NCBI GenBank assembly: GCA_016934215.1
Contig: JAFGTE010000013.1
Span: forward strand, 62,001 to 126,000
DNA length: 64,000 nt
From: Candidatus Peregrinibacteria bacterium
GTDB taxonomy: Bacteria > Patescibacteriota > Gracilibacteria > UM-FILTER-43-11
Direction: 5' to 3'
The position numbers were made by a program, and so were the translations under genes. Below, piece after piece: positions 25,029 through 32,580 of the stretch. The notes below the pieces were generated by a model. It saw nothing but the letters and a program-made list of their open reading frames with translations, did not search any database and was not told where the DNA came from. Each line of letters begins with the position of its first letter. The first letter of the stretch is position 1.

Positions 25029-26414
25029 TTAATCGGATTCCTCGACGGAGTCAGCCATTTTTTCCATTACCTCCGTCAGGTCGGCCGGGCCGTCGAAAAC
25101 ATAATAGGCGTCTCCTATCTTTTTATACGCTTTTCCACCCGGCTCTTCGAGTAAACTAAGCGTGATGATGGCTTCTTCCGGCTCTTCTAATCCGAAATCT
25201 GCGAACCCTACTTTCCATACGCCGCCGCTCACTCCAAAACTTGCGTAGTACCAGGTGCGCGGCATCAGCAGACTGAAGCCGGCCCGGTCATTTGCGTAAA
25301 GCATCGTTACATCCGAAACCTCAGGCACTTCGTACTGCAGTTCCGACTTTTCATCATCATCAGAGTTTTCAGTCTCCTCGTTATCCGTTGGCGGCTCGTA
25401 GTCTTCCGGCCTTTCACCGGCATCCACCGTATTCAGATCACGATATGAAGCCGACACCGTTCCTTCTTCATCCGTCACACATTCATAGCGTGTCGGGCAG
25501 CCTCGCTGGCTGTATTCGGAAATACGGTAATGATTACAAGCGGGTACTGCAATATAAGGACAGCTGCTGAGGGTGCTTTCTCCGTCAATCGGCACGCAAA
25601 TTCCTTCGGCATACTTGCTGTCGCTTTCAAGCTGACAGATGTACTTTTCCGGGCATTCCAGTTTTTCAAGTCCGCCACATTTATCACCCGTTAGCTGACT
25701 TAAGTAAATGAGTTCGAAGCTATCCAGAAGGTCGTAGAATGGGTCGAGTTGTGTTTCTTCGCTTGGACTGAATTTGATCAGGTAGATCTTCTTTTTGGGC
25801 GGATTAGGCACATAAAAGCCCATCTGAGCCCCATCCACAAAACGAAGGGCACGCTGAGCGCCAATCGTTACTTCAGTGGGTGTTCCGTCTTCCCGACTGG
25901 CGGCAAAAGCATCCAGATCTGTTTCATCAGAAAAAACGGCAATACTCACAATTTCATTTTCCTCAAATTTAAGTCCCAAATCCCCTGCCCCCTCATCCAG
26001 CAGCCAGGTGCTGGGGTGGCTGAATCTGAATCCAAAAACTTTGTTTTCATAATCCGTCAGTTCCACCTGTTTGGATGCGTCCAGGTAGGCAATTTCACTC
26101 ACTGAAAAAACATCGGCTGCATCCCCGATCCCTTCTGTCATCCTTCCTTCCACGCGGACTTCTTCATCAAGGTAACGATTGAGGTTGATTGTGGGGCTTT
26201 GAATAACGATGGTACCGTCATTCCTGGTGACCAGTTTGTGCGTTCCCTGCTGGTAAACATCAAGATTTTCCAGGCTTTCTATCACGCCCTCGTAAGAGCT
26301 CTGATTTGTTCCCACACGATCCGCCAGATCGGGCCGGTCATCTTTACCACACCCCGCAAGCAGGGCAAGAGGCAGAAATAATATGATAATTAAACTGATA
26401 TATTTTTTCTTCAT
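25029..26414 (-). CDS. Secreted lipoprotein with PsbP-like and Cys-rich segments
   Basis: The start is placed at 26414, where MKKKYISLIIILFLPLALLAGC gives a clean lipoprotein signal with lipobox LAGC. A longer in-frame ORF upstream would bury this signal. The 461-residue product has two similar segments (around residues 115-230 and 375-455), each with the GFRFSHPSTW or GFSLLMPRTWYY pattern of PsbP-like domains. Between them is a Cys-rich stretch of about eight Cys residues that probably forms disulphides. It should sit on the cell surface; no specific function is known. Confidence 0.75.
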   Translation of the reverse strand: MKKKYISLIIILFLPLALLAGCGKDDRPDLADRVGTNQSSYEGVIESLENLDVYQQGTHKLVTRNDGTIVIQSPTINLNRYLDEEVRVEGRMTEGIGDAADVFSVSEIAYLDASKQVELTDYENKVFGFRFSHPSTWLLDEGAGDLGLKFEENEIVSIAVFSDETDLDAFAASREDGTPTEVTIGAQRALRFVDGAQMGFYVPNPPKKKIYLIKFSPSEETQLDPFYDLLDSFELIYLSQLTGDKCGGLEKLECPEKYICQLESDSKYAEGICVPIDGESTLSSCPYIAVPACNHYRISEYSQRGCPTRYECVTDEEGTVSASYRDLNTVDAGERPEDYEPPTDNEETENSDDDEKSELQYEVPEVSDVTMLYANDRAGFSLLMPRTWYYASFGVSGGVWKVGFADFGLEEPEEAIITLSLLEEPGGKAYKKIGDAYYVFDGPADLTEVMEKMADSVEESD

Positions 26415-26515
26415 AAGACCTTGCATTACAGTGGGCAAATTATACCTGAGCCTATATAAAAATTCCACAAGTGCAAAATAAATGTTATGGTTAAAGTACG
26501 CTAACGCATTGCGCC

Positions 26516-27100
26516 ATGTTTGTCGCTTTTGAAGGACTGGACGGTTCCGGTTCCTCAACACAGTCCAGAATGCTGGCAGAACGTCTTGAGAAGAACGGAA
26601 AACCAGCTCTGCTAACCAAAGAACCTACCAAGGATTCGCCGATCGGTAAATTGATTCGCGAAATTCTGCAGCATAAATTGAGTGTTTCCCCGGAAACTCT
26701 ACAGCTTCTGTTTTCAGCCGATCGGGCAGAGCATCTGAGGAACGAAATCGAACCCGCCTTAAAAGGCAGTCAGGTGGTTATTACCGATCGTTATTTGTTT
26801 TCTACATTGGCTTACGGTGGAATGAGTGTGGATATGAAGTGGCTGAAGACGCTCAATAAAAATTTCCGCCTGCCGGATATCACTTTTCTTTTTAAACTGG
26901 CCCCTGAAGAATGTATTAAACGGATTGCCGGCCGGGGCAGTGATTACGAACTTTTTGAAAAAGCCGAGAAACTGACTAAAGTCTGGGAAAACTACGAAAA
27001 AGTAGCCGAGGAATATCCGAATATTTATGTGATTGACGCCACCAAAACGATCGAGCGGATTTCGGAGGAGATCTGGGGGAAGGTGATGGAGCAATTATAG
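26516..27100 (+). CDS. tmk: Thymidylate kinase with atypical P-loop
   Basis: A 194-residue dTMP kinase. FEGLDGSGSSTQ at residues 4-15 corresponds to the P-loop, DRYLFSTLAYGG to the DRY motif, and LLTKEPT to the early substrate-binding region. The Walker A Lys of the usual GxxGxGKST is replaced by Ser (GSGSST), a variant I have seen described for archaeal and some other thymidylate kinases. Length and order of motifs are normal. It phosphorylates dTMP to dTDP for DNA synthesis. Confidence 0.9.
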   Translation: MFVAFEGLDGSGSSTQSRMLAERLEKNGKPALLTKEPTKDSPIGKLIREILQHKLSVSPETLQLLFSADRAEHLRNEIEPALKGSQVVITDRYLFSTLAYGGMSVDMKWLKTLNKNFRLPDITFLFKLAPEECIKRIAGRGSDYELFEKAEKLTKVWENYEKVAEEYPNIYVIDATKTIERISEEIWGKVMEQL

Positions 27101-27127
27101 AATGAGTAAATTTTTATTTTTTCTTTA

Positions 27128-27156
27128 TTGACAAAAATCAATTATTGTTTTAAAAT
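27128..27156 (+). promoter_or_regulatory. Distal promoter of folD-purF-purD
   Basis: TTGACA (27128-27133), 17-base spacer, TAAAAT (27151-27156), giving a leader of about 105 bases before folD. Confidence 0.6.
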
Positions 27157-27199
27157 ATTCTCCTAATTTGCTCCTCAACAACTGAAAAAAGAATCGTTA

Positions 27200-27227
27200 T
27201 TGTGTTTTTTATAAAAAACCTTATAAT
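27200..27227 (+). promoter_or_regulatory. Proximal promoter of folD-purF-purD
   Basis: TTGTGT (27200-27205), 16-base spacer, TATAAT (27222-27227), 41 bases before folD. The same bases form an imperfect hairpin (AATCGTTAT near 27192 with ATAATCGATT near 27223) in transcripts from the distal promoter. Confidence 0.5.
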
Positions 27228-27268
27228 CGATTTACCCCCAGGGGCTATTTTTATTTTTCCCTTCACAA

Positions 27269-28108
27269 ATGGCCATACTCGACGGCAAAGCACTGTCGGA
27301 GCAGCTCATCGATTCTGTCAAAGAACGAGCTAGTGAACTGAGTCCGACGCTGGCCGTTATTCTGGTAGGCGAAAATCCGGCCTCAATGGCTTACGTACGC
27401 AATAAAAAGAAGGCCTGCGAAAAGGCAGGAATCGAATATCTCGAGTTTAAATATCCCGATACTATTACCCAGGAATCCTTACTGGAGAAAATCAAAGAAC
27501 TGAATGAAGATGATTCGGTGAATGGACTCATTGTTCAGCTTCCCCTGCCGGATCAGATTTATGTACCGGACATCATCCGGGCAATCGCTCCGGTTAAAGA
27601 CGTTGATGGCTTCGGAGCCTACAATCTGGGTAAGACTTTTCTGAGTCCCGATTTTGAAGACCTGCCGCCAGCTACTCCACTGGGCATCGTCAAATTACTC
27701 GACCATTACGATATTCAGGTGCAGGGGAAAGAGGTGGTTGTGGTCGGACACAGCAACCATGTGGGCAAGCCTGTCAGTGTCATGCTCCTCAACCGTAATG
27801 CCACTGTCACTACCTGTCACATTTATACCAAAGATCTATCCGCTCACACCAAAAGGGCGGATATTTTGATTGTGGCGGTAGGCAAAGAAAAACTGATCAC
27901 CGCGGATATGGTGAAGGATGGCGTGGTGGTCGTGGATGTCGGCATCAACCGCAATAAAGAAGGAAAACTTTGCGGAGATACCGATTTTGAAGAAATCTCT
28001 AAAAAAGCCAGCTATATCACTCCTGTTCCGGGCGGGGTCGGACCGATGACCGTGGCCGCCTTAATTTTAAATACGATCCGCGCAACAGAAAGACAACATA
28101 AAGTTTAG
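27269..28108 (+). CDS. folD: Methylenetetrahydrofolate dehydrogenase/cyclohydrolase
   Basis: A 279-residue bifunctional enzyme interconverting 5,10-methylene-THF and 10-formyl-THF. YVRNKKKACEKAGI near residue 50 holds the catalytic Tyr/Lys, QLPLP and VKDVDGF are conserved, and VVVGHSNHVGKPV is the NADP-binding motif (the usual Arg of GRSxxVGxP is His). PGGVGPMTVAAL closes the family pattern. 10-formyl-THF is needed for purine ring closure, matching the purF and purD genes behind it (19 bases to purF). Confidence 0.95.
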   Translation: MAILDGKALSEQLIDSVKERASELSPTLAVILVGENPASMAYVRNKKKACEKAGIEYLEFKYPDTITQESLLEKIKELNEDDSVNGLIVQLPLPDQIYVPDIIRAIAPVKDVDGFGAYNLGKTFLSPDFEDLPPATPLGIVKLLDHYDIQVQGKEVVVVGHSNHVGKPVSVMLLNRNATVTTCHIYTKDLSAHTKRADILIVAVGKEKLITADMVKDGVVVVDVGINRNKEGKLCGDTDFEEISKKASYITPVPGGVGPMTVAALILNTIRATERQHKV

Positions 28109-28109
28109 C

Positions 28110-28123
28110 CCTTAAACCTTAAA
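28110..28123 (+). repeat. Short heptamer repeat between folD and purF
   Basis: Two copies of CCTTAAA fill most of the 19-base gap between the folD stop and the purF start. It is too short to be convincing alone but matches the position and period of the other heptamer tracts. Confidence 0.5.
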
Positions 28124-28127
28124 TTAT

Positions 28128-29633
28128 ATGTGTGGAATACTCGGAATGATCGCCAATAGTCCCGTTGTTCAGGACCTCTATGACGGTCTGGTCGTCCTGC
28201 AGCATCGTGGTCAGGACGCGGCTGGCCTTGCCACCTACAACGGCAGCCAGATTCATATTAAGAAAGGTAATGGTCTCGTGCGGGACGTCTTCCGTACGAA
28301 GAATATGATTCGCCTGAAAGGGAATATGGGGATTGGCCACGTGCGCTATCCTACCGCCGGTTGCTATCGCGAAGAAGAAGCTCAGCCTTTTTATGTGAAC
28401 GCGCCTTTCGGCATTGTCCTTGGTCATAATGGTAATCTGACCAATTACGCAAAGCTTAAAAAAGAGGTGATCGACAAGGATATGCGCCACTTAAATACCA
28501 GTTCGGACTCAGAACTTCTTTTAAACGTACTGGCGCATGAACTGATTCAGCAGAAACCCAAAAAACACTTAACACCCGAGCAGATCTTTGGTGCCGTCAA
28601 GAAGGTTTATAAACGAGTTGAGGGTGGTTTTGCAGTCATGTCCATGATTGCTGGTCATGGCCTTCTCGCTTTTCGTGATCCTAACGGTATTCGCCCTCTG
28701 GTCATCGGCATACGAAAGGAAACAGGTAAAAAAACGGAATATATTTTTGCTTCAGAGAGTGTGGCGGTTCAGACCTTAGGTTTTCAGATTCTTCGGGATC
28801 TCGGTCCCGGGGAAGCGGTTTATATTGATCAGAAAACTCACAAATTACATAGCGAAATACTGGCCAGGGCCGAATTCACGCCCTGTATTTTTGAATTCGT
28901 TTATCTCGCCCGGCCTGACAGTCTGATTGACAGCATCAGCGTTTATAAAACTCGTATTCGTATGGGGCAAAAGCTGGCCAAACAGATACTGCAAGACAAA
29001 AAAACCCCACGTATTGATGTCGTGATTCCGATTCCGGAAACGAGTCGTCCGATTGCCCTCGCCATGTCGGAAATACTGAAAGTGAGATTCCGAGAGGGAT
29101 TTGTGAAAAATCGCTATATCGGACGCACTTTTATCATGCCGTCACAGCATCTTCGTCAGAAATCCATCCGCTATAAACTCAACCCCATTCCCCTGGAATT
29201 TAAAGGAAAAAATGTGCTTCTGGTGGACGACAGTATCGTTCGCGGAAACACCAGCCGAAAGATCGTGGAAATGGTAAGGCAGGCGGGTGCGAAAGAGGTT
29301 TATTTTGCTTCTGCGGCCCCGCCGATTGTGAATCCGGATGTATATGGCATTGATATGCCGACCCGCGGCGAACTGATTGCCAATCGCCTGACCATTCCTC
29401 AAATTGCCAAATCAATTGGAGTCGATCGGCTTTATTATCAAAAAATTGAAGATCTTCTGGAGTGTGCCCGTGCCGGAAATAAGAAGATCAAAAACTTTTG
29501 CTGGTCATCCATGGGCGGTCCATATCCTGCCGGACATATCACAGAGGCGGTGTTACAGCGTGTCGAAAAAGAACGTTTTGCTTACCAGACTTCTGCCGGT
29601 TCGACAGATGATGATCAGATGCCACTTTTATAA
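28128..29633 (+). CDS. purF: Amidophosphoribosyltransferase
   Basis: A 501-residue enzyme for the first committed step of purine synthesis (PRPP + Gln to phosphoribosylamine). Cys2 after the removed Met is the glutaminase nucleophile (MCGILGMI), followed by LQHRGQDAAG and GHVRYPTAG of the Ntn domain. VLLVDDSIVRGNTSRK is the PRPP-binding loop. PCIFEFVYLARPDS matches the segment holding one Fe-S ligand in the Bacillus enzyme, but the C-terminal paired Cys ligands are not evident. It is followed by purD across a 35-base heptamer tract. Confidence 0.96.
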   Translation: MCGILGMIANSPVVQDLYDGLVVLQHRGQDAAGLATYNGSQIHIKKGNGLVRDVFRTKNMIRLKGNMGIGHVRYPTAGCYREEEAQPFYVNAPFGIVLGHNGNLTNYAKLKKEVIDKDMRHLNTSSDSELLLNVLAHELIQQKPKKHLTPEQIFGAVKKVYKRVEGGFAVMSMIAGHGLLAFRDPNGIRPLVIGIRKETGKKTEYIFASESVAVQTLGFQILRDLGPGEAVYIDQKTHKLHSEILARAEFTPCIFEFVYLARPDSLIDSISVYKTRIRMGQKLAKQILQDKKTPRIDVVIPIPETSRPIALAMSEILKVRFREGFVKNRYIGRTFIMPSQHLRQKSIRYKLNPIPLEFKGKNVLLVDDSIVRGNTSRKIVEMVRQAGAKEVYFASAAPPIVNPDVYGIDMPTRGELIANRLTIPQIAKSIGVDRLYYQKIEDLLECARAGNKKIKNFCWSSMGGPYPAGHITEAVLQRVEKERFAYQTSAGSTDDDQMPLL

Positions 29634-29668
29634 GGACTAAGTATTAAGTAATAAGTATTAAGTACAAT
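29634..29668 (+). repeat. Heptamer tandem repeat filling the purF-purD gap
   Basis: Five consecutive 7-bp units (such as GGACTAA and GTATTAA) run exactly from the base after the purF stop codon to the base before the purD ATG. There is no other sequence in the gap, and no Shine-Dalgarno. Confidence 0.9.
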
Positions 29669-30973
29669 ATGAAGATTTTGCTTGTCGGGAACGGAGCACG
29701 TGAACATATTATGGCTGAAAAAATCGCTCAATCACCCCAGTGTGAGGAACTTTTTGTTTTTGCCAGCGCGGTCAATCCGGGCATTAAAGCCTTAGCGGCT
29801 GCGTATCAGGTGGGTGATATTAATTGCGGAGGTTCCATTCGTTCTTTTGCTGAAGTTAATAAACCGGATATAGCGGTAATCGGTCCGGAAAATCCGATTG
29901 CGGCAGGGGTGGTGGATGAACTTGAAGCGGCTGGCATTCCTTGCGCTTCTCCCACCAAAAAACTGGGGCAGCTGGAAAGCTCTAAGGCATTCACCCGTGC
30001 CCTGCTTGAAAAATATCATATCCCCGGCAATCCTTATTTCCGCACTTTTGAATCCGATGAAGGCATGCTGGAATATGCTCAGAGTCTGGGGCAGTTTGTG
30101 GTCAAAGCCGACGGCCTGCATGGCGGAAAAGGTGTGCTCGTGCAGGGAGACCATTTTGAAACCGCTGAGGAAGGCATAGAGGCGGCCAAAAAGTTTATTG
30201 AGTCTGACGGCTATGTAGTGATCGAAGAGAAATTTATCGGGCAGGAATTCAGTCTGATGAGTTTTGTGGATGGCGAGCACGTCATAGATATGCCGCCCAT
30301 CCAGGACCACAAACGGGCTTTTGTCGGTGATACCGGCCCCAATACGGGGGGAATGGGGTCTTATAACTTTCCCGGCAATCTTCCTTTCCTGACTCGTCAG
30401 GACCTGGAAGACGCTCATGAGATCACTGTAAGAACGGCCGCTGCCCTGAAGCAGGAACTGGAAGTGCCTTACAAAGGGATCATGTACGGAGGCTTTATTG
30501 CCGTTAAAAATGGTGTCCGCCTGATTGAGTATAATGCCCGTCTCGGTGATCCGGAAGCGATGAACGCCCTCAGCCTGCTGGAAACTGATTATGTGGATAT
30601 ACTTAAGGCTACCATTGATGGCACGCTGGATCAGCTTAAGATTAAGTTTTCCAGAAAAGCAACGGTCTGCAAATATGTGGTACCCGAAGGCTATCCGACC
30701 AATCCAAAAAAGAATAAAAAGATAGAAATCGGAGAGCTTCCTGAAAATATTGAATATTATCTGGCTTCGGTGGATCAGCGGGAAGACGGTATGTACATGC
30801 TGGGTTCCCGCGCCGTTGCTTTTGTGGGCATTGCAGACAGCACCGAAGAAGCTGAGGCTATTGCTCAGAAAGGCGTAGAGGCGGTCAAGGGCCCCGTCTT
30901 TTTCCGTGAAGATATCGGCACCAAAGAACTCATTCAGAAACGCATCGATATGATGGATGAATTGCGGGGGTAG
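29669..30973 (+). CDS. purD: Phosphoribosylamine-glycine ligase
   Basis: A 434-residue ATP-grasp enzyme, second step of purine synthesis. KILLVGNGAREHIMAEKI at the N-terminus is the GARS signature. VVKADGLHGGKGVLV is the ATP-grasp lid, and GMGSYNF plus EYNARLGDPEAMNALSLL are conserved; the usual RFGDPE appears as RLGDPE. It is the last gene of folD-purF-purD. The stop codon lies inside the copy of the dispersed motif at 30970. Confidence 0.95.
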   Translation: MKILLVGNGAREHIMAEKIAQSPQCEELFVFASAVNPGIKALAAAYQVGDINCGGSIRSFAEVNKPDIAVIGPENPIAAGVVDELEAAGIPCASPTKKLGQLESSKAFTRALLEKYHIPGNPYFRTFESDEGMLEYAQSLGQFVVKADGLHGGKGVLVQGDHFETAEEGIEAAKKFIESDGYVVIEEKFIGQEFSLMSFVDGEHVIDMPPIQDHKRAFVGDTGPNTGGMGSYNFPGNLPFLTRQDLEDAHEITVRTAAALKQELEVPYKGIMYGGFIAVKNGVRLIEYNARLGDPEAMNALSLLETDYVDILKATIDGTLDQLKIKFSRKATVCKYVVPEGYPTNPKKNKKIEIGELPENIEYYLASVDQREDGMYMLGSRAVAFVGIADSTEEAEAIAQKGVEAVKGPVFFREDIGTKELIQKRIDMMDELRG

Positions 30974-30987
30974 GCATATCTATTTTT
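30970..30987 (+). repeat. Dispersed intergenic motif, copy 2
   Basis: GTAGGCATATCTATTTTT, overlapping the purD stop codon (TAG at 30971-30973). See copies at 6147 and 34087. Confidence 0.6.
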
Positions 30988-30999
30988 GACGATATTGCC

Positions 31000-31043
31000 C
31001 CAGCAATGCTGGAACATTGTTCCAACAATACTCCAACAATGTT
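31000..31043. repeat. Nested inverted repeats after purD
   Basis: CCAGCAATGCTGG (31000-31012) is a 6-bp stem with a 1-base centre. AACATTGTT (31013-31021) and AACAATGTT (31035-31043) are perfect inverted repeats around 13 bases. The block is also three imperfect direct repeats of CCARCAATRYT. There is no U-tract, so it is not a standard terminator; it may stabilise the purD mRNA end. Confidence 0.6.
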
Positions 31044-31081
31044 GTACTTTTTGATATGGGTGGGGGTCCGCCTTTCTGATC

Positions 31082-31110
31082 TTGTCAATAAGTCCTAAAA
31101 AATGTAATAA
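31082..31110 (+). promoter_or_regulatory. Promoter of the small membrane protein gene
   Basis: TTGTCA (31082-31087), 17-base spacer, TAATAA (31105-31110), 26 bases before the ATG at 31137. Confidence 0.5.
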
Positions 31111-31136
31111 TCAGACGAAAACTAACATAAAAAAAT

Positions 31137-31430
31137 ATGCCTGATTATTACTATGGTTTTCTGATCATTCTTGGACTTCTTATTGTCCTCGCAGCTTTAG
31201 TGGCCAAAAGGCGTTCTTCAAAGATCGATCACCTGCCCCCCGAGCATCGTGCCAAAGAAAATGAACTTTATGAGGCGTTTGGACTAGAAAAACCACACGA
31301 GAAAAAACCGCCAGCCGGTCACGAAGAAAAGGGGAAGGAAATTAAAACGGCTTTTGAATCCGGAAAGGTCACGAAAAAGGAAAAAGGGGGCAGAAAAAAA
31401 GGAAAAAGAGGAAGAAAGGGCAAACTGTAA
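31137..31430 (+). CDS. Small single-pass membrane protein with Lys-rich tail
   Basis: No family recognised. The 97-residue product has one N-terminal helix (about residues 6-23, YGFLIILGLLIVLAALVA) and a long hydrophilic tail that ends in a strongly basic Lys/Arg/Gly cluster, probably cytoplasmic. It stands alone between purD and the convergent NifU-like gene, with its own promoter. Confidence 0.6.
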   Translation: MPDYYYGFLIILGLLIVLAALVAKRRSSKIDHLPPEHRAKENELYEAFGLEKPHEKKPPAGHEEKGKEIKTAFESGKVTKKEKGGRKKGKRGRKGKL

Positions 31431-31433
31431 GTT

Positions 31434-31730
31434 TTATACTATTCTTACTTCAATTCTGGGGTCGACTTTCTCCCGCAGGGTATTTTGAATAAAGACCAGG
31501 GTTCCTGATTCTGCAATGGGGCAGTTCCCACAGGCGCCGTAGTAACGAATCAACACATTTGTGCCTTCAATATCCATGATCTCCATGCCCCCTCCGTCCA
31601 TTTCAAGGGCCGGATAGACTTGTTCAGACAGCGCTTCATTGATTAAGAGCACCTGATCATCTATTTTCAGATCCAGAAAATCCCGCTTGTCCCTTTTTTT
31701 TGTTATTTTCCTAGTCATTCTGTACTTCAT
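31434..31730 (-). CDS. NifU C-terminal domain iron-sulphur scaffold protein
   Basis: A 98-residue protein made of the NifU-like/Nfu domain. LEMDGGGMEIMDIEG and YGACGNCPIAESGTLVFIQ carry the CxxC pair that binds a shared 4Fe-4S cluster in the dimer. It probably delivers Fe-S clusters to client proteins. The start is either 31730 or the Met at 31718, whose ATG overlaps the end of the PrsW-like gene by 8 bases, the overlap seen elsewhere in the window. It is cotranscribed with that gene and nadB. Confidence 0.88.
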   Translation of the reverse strand: MKYRMTRKITKKRDKRDFLDLKIDDQVLLINEALSEQVYPALEMDGGGMEIMDIEGTNVLIRYYGACGNCPIAESGTLVFIQNTLREKVDPRIEVRIV

Positions 31731-32577
31731 TTAATAAAAGTCCCAACTGTAATTTGGATTCTTTGCGTTTAATAAGATAACTGAGGAAGTAATAACCGCC
31801 AAAAAAATATAACAAAATGGTGCCGGCAATTAAAACAGGACTCAGATTGATGGTCGAAGAAAGCACAAAGTCATAAATGGCATGCAACAGCATCGCCAGT
31901 ACCAGGCCAATCGTGATCATTTCATTTTGGTACAAATGGGATTTTTTCATGTGCAGCAGATTCTTGAAGAAAATAAGCATAGGGTGCCGTTTTTTCTGAA
32001 CATGCTCTAAGCGTAAAATCGGAGAGGCAAAATAAGCATGTCCAAAAAAATAACCCAGCACTCCTGAACACAGCATATGCACCATAGTGACAATGGTGAC
32101 CCGCGAAACAGCCAGCATGGCAAAAGTCTGTATATTCATCGTGCCCCACTGGCTATTGAAATAAATCATATTTTCGTAAAACGAAAAGCCCAGGGCGCTG
32201 ACAATGGCCAGCGTGATCACATCATCGATGGAACGGAAGAAGCTTTTGTTGATCAGTTTCATGACTCCGAACTTAAAAAACTCTTCCATAGCTCCTATTC
32301 CCATAAAGGTCACAAAGGCGGCCAGTACCGTGCTGATGAAAATGGAACTGATGTTGCTCCGAAAATCAACGAGCGTTATTTTGGCAAAGATTAAATTAAT
32401 ACTGGTATCCCAATACCCTTTGTAAAGCAGAATCAGCTGAGCGGCAAAAATCCCCCCCGTAAATGTCAGAAGCACCAGCCATTTGTTTTCTTTGTGCTTT
32501 TTCATAAAGAGGGCCGCCCAGATCAGGGCGGGAATAATCGCAATCAGGAAGGTGATGGAATATTTTGGATCGAACAT
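31711..32577 (-). CDS. PrsW-family intramembrane protease-like protein
   Basis: A 288-residue protein with about eight membrane helices. GAMEEFFKFGVM near residue 120 matches the EExxK motif of PrsW glutamic-type intramembrane proteases. FSFYENMIYF, HMLCSGVLGYFFGHA and LLHAIYDFVL supply the further conserved Glu/Asn and His residues of the CAAX/PrsW superfamily. PrsW cleaves anti-sigma factors in Bacillus; the substrate here is unknown. It follows nadB by 3 bases and overlaps the NifU-like gene. Confidence 0.82.
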   Translation of the reverse strand: MFDPKYSITFLIAIIPALIWAALFMKKHKENKWLVLLTFTGGIFAAQLILLYKGYWDTSINLIFAKITLVDFRSNISSIFISTVLAAFVTFMGIGAMEEFFKFGVMKLINKSFFRSIDDVITLAIVSALGFSFYENMIYFNSQWGTMNIQTFAMLAVSRVTIVTMVHMLCSGVLGYFFGHAYFASPILRLEHVQKKRHPMLIFFKNLLHMKKSHLYQNEMITIGLVLAMLLHAIYDFVLSSTINLSPVLIAGTILLYFFGGYYFLSYLIKRKESKLQLGLLLNEVQND

Positions 32578-32580
32578 AAT

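Noticed and set aside
26415-26561. In-frame N-terminal extension of the 25 kb lipoprotein
   Set aside because: The extension would bury the lipoprotein signal peptide that starts cleanly at 26414, and it overlaps the tmk start.
27192-27232. Purine riboswitch upstream of folD-purF-purD
   Set aside because: The hairpin is AT-rich and imperfect and lacks the conserved loop and junction bases of purine riboswitches; it overlaps a plausible promoter.
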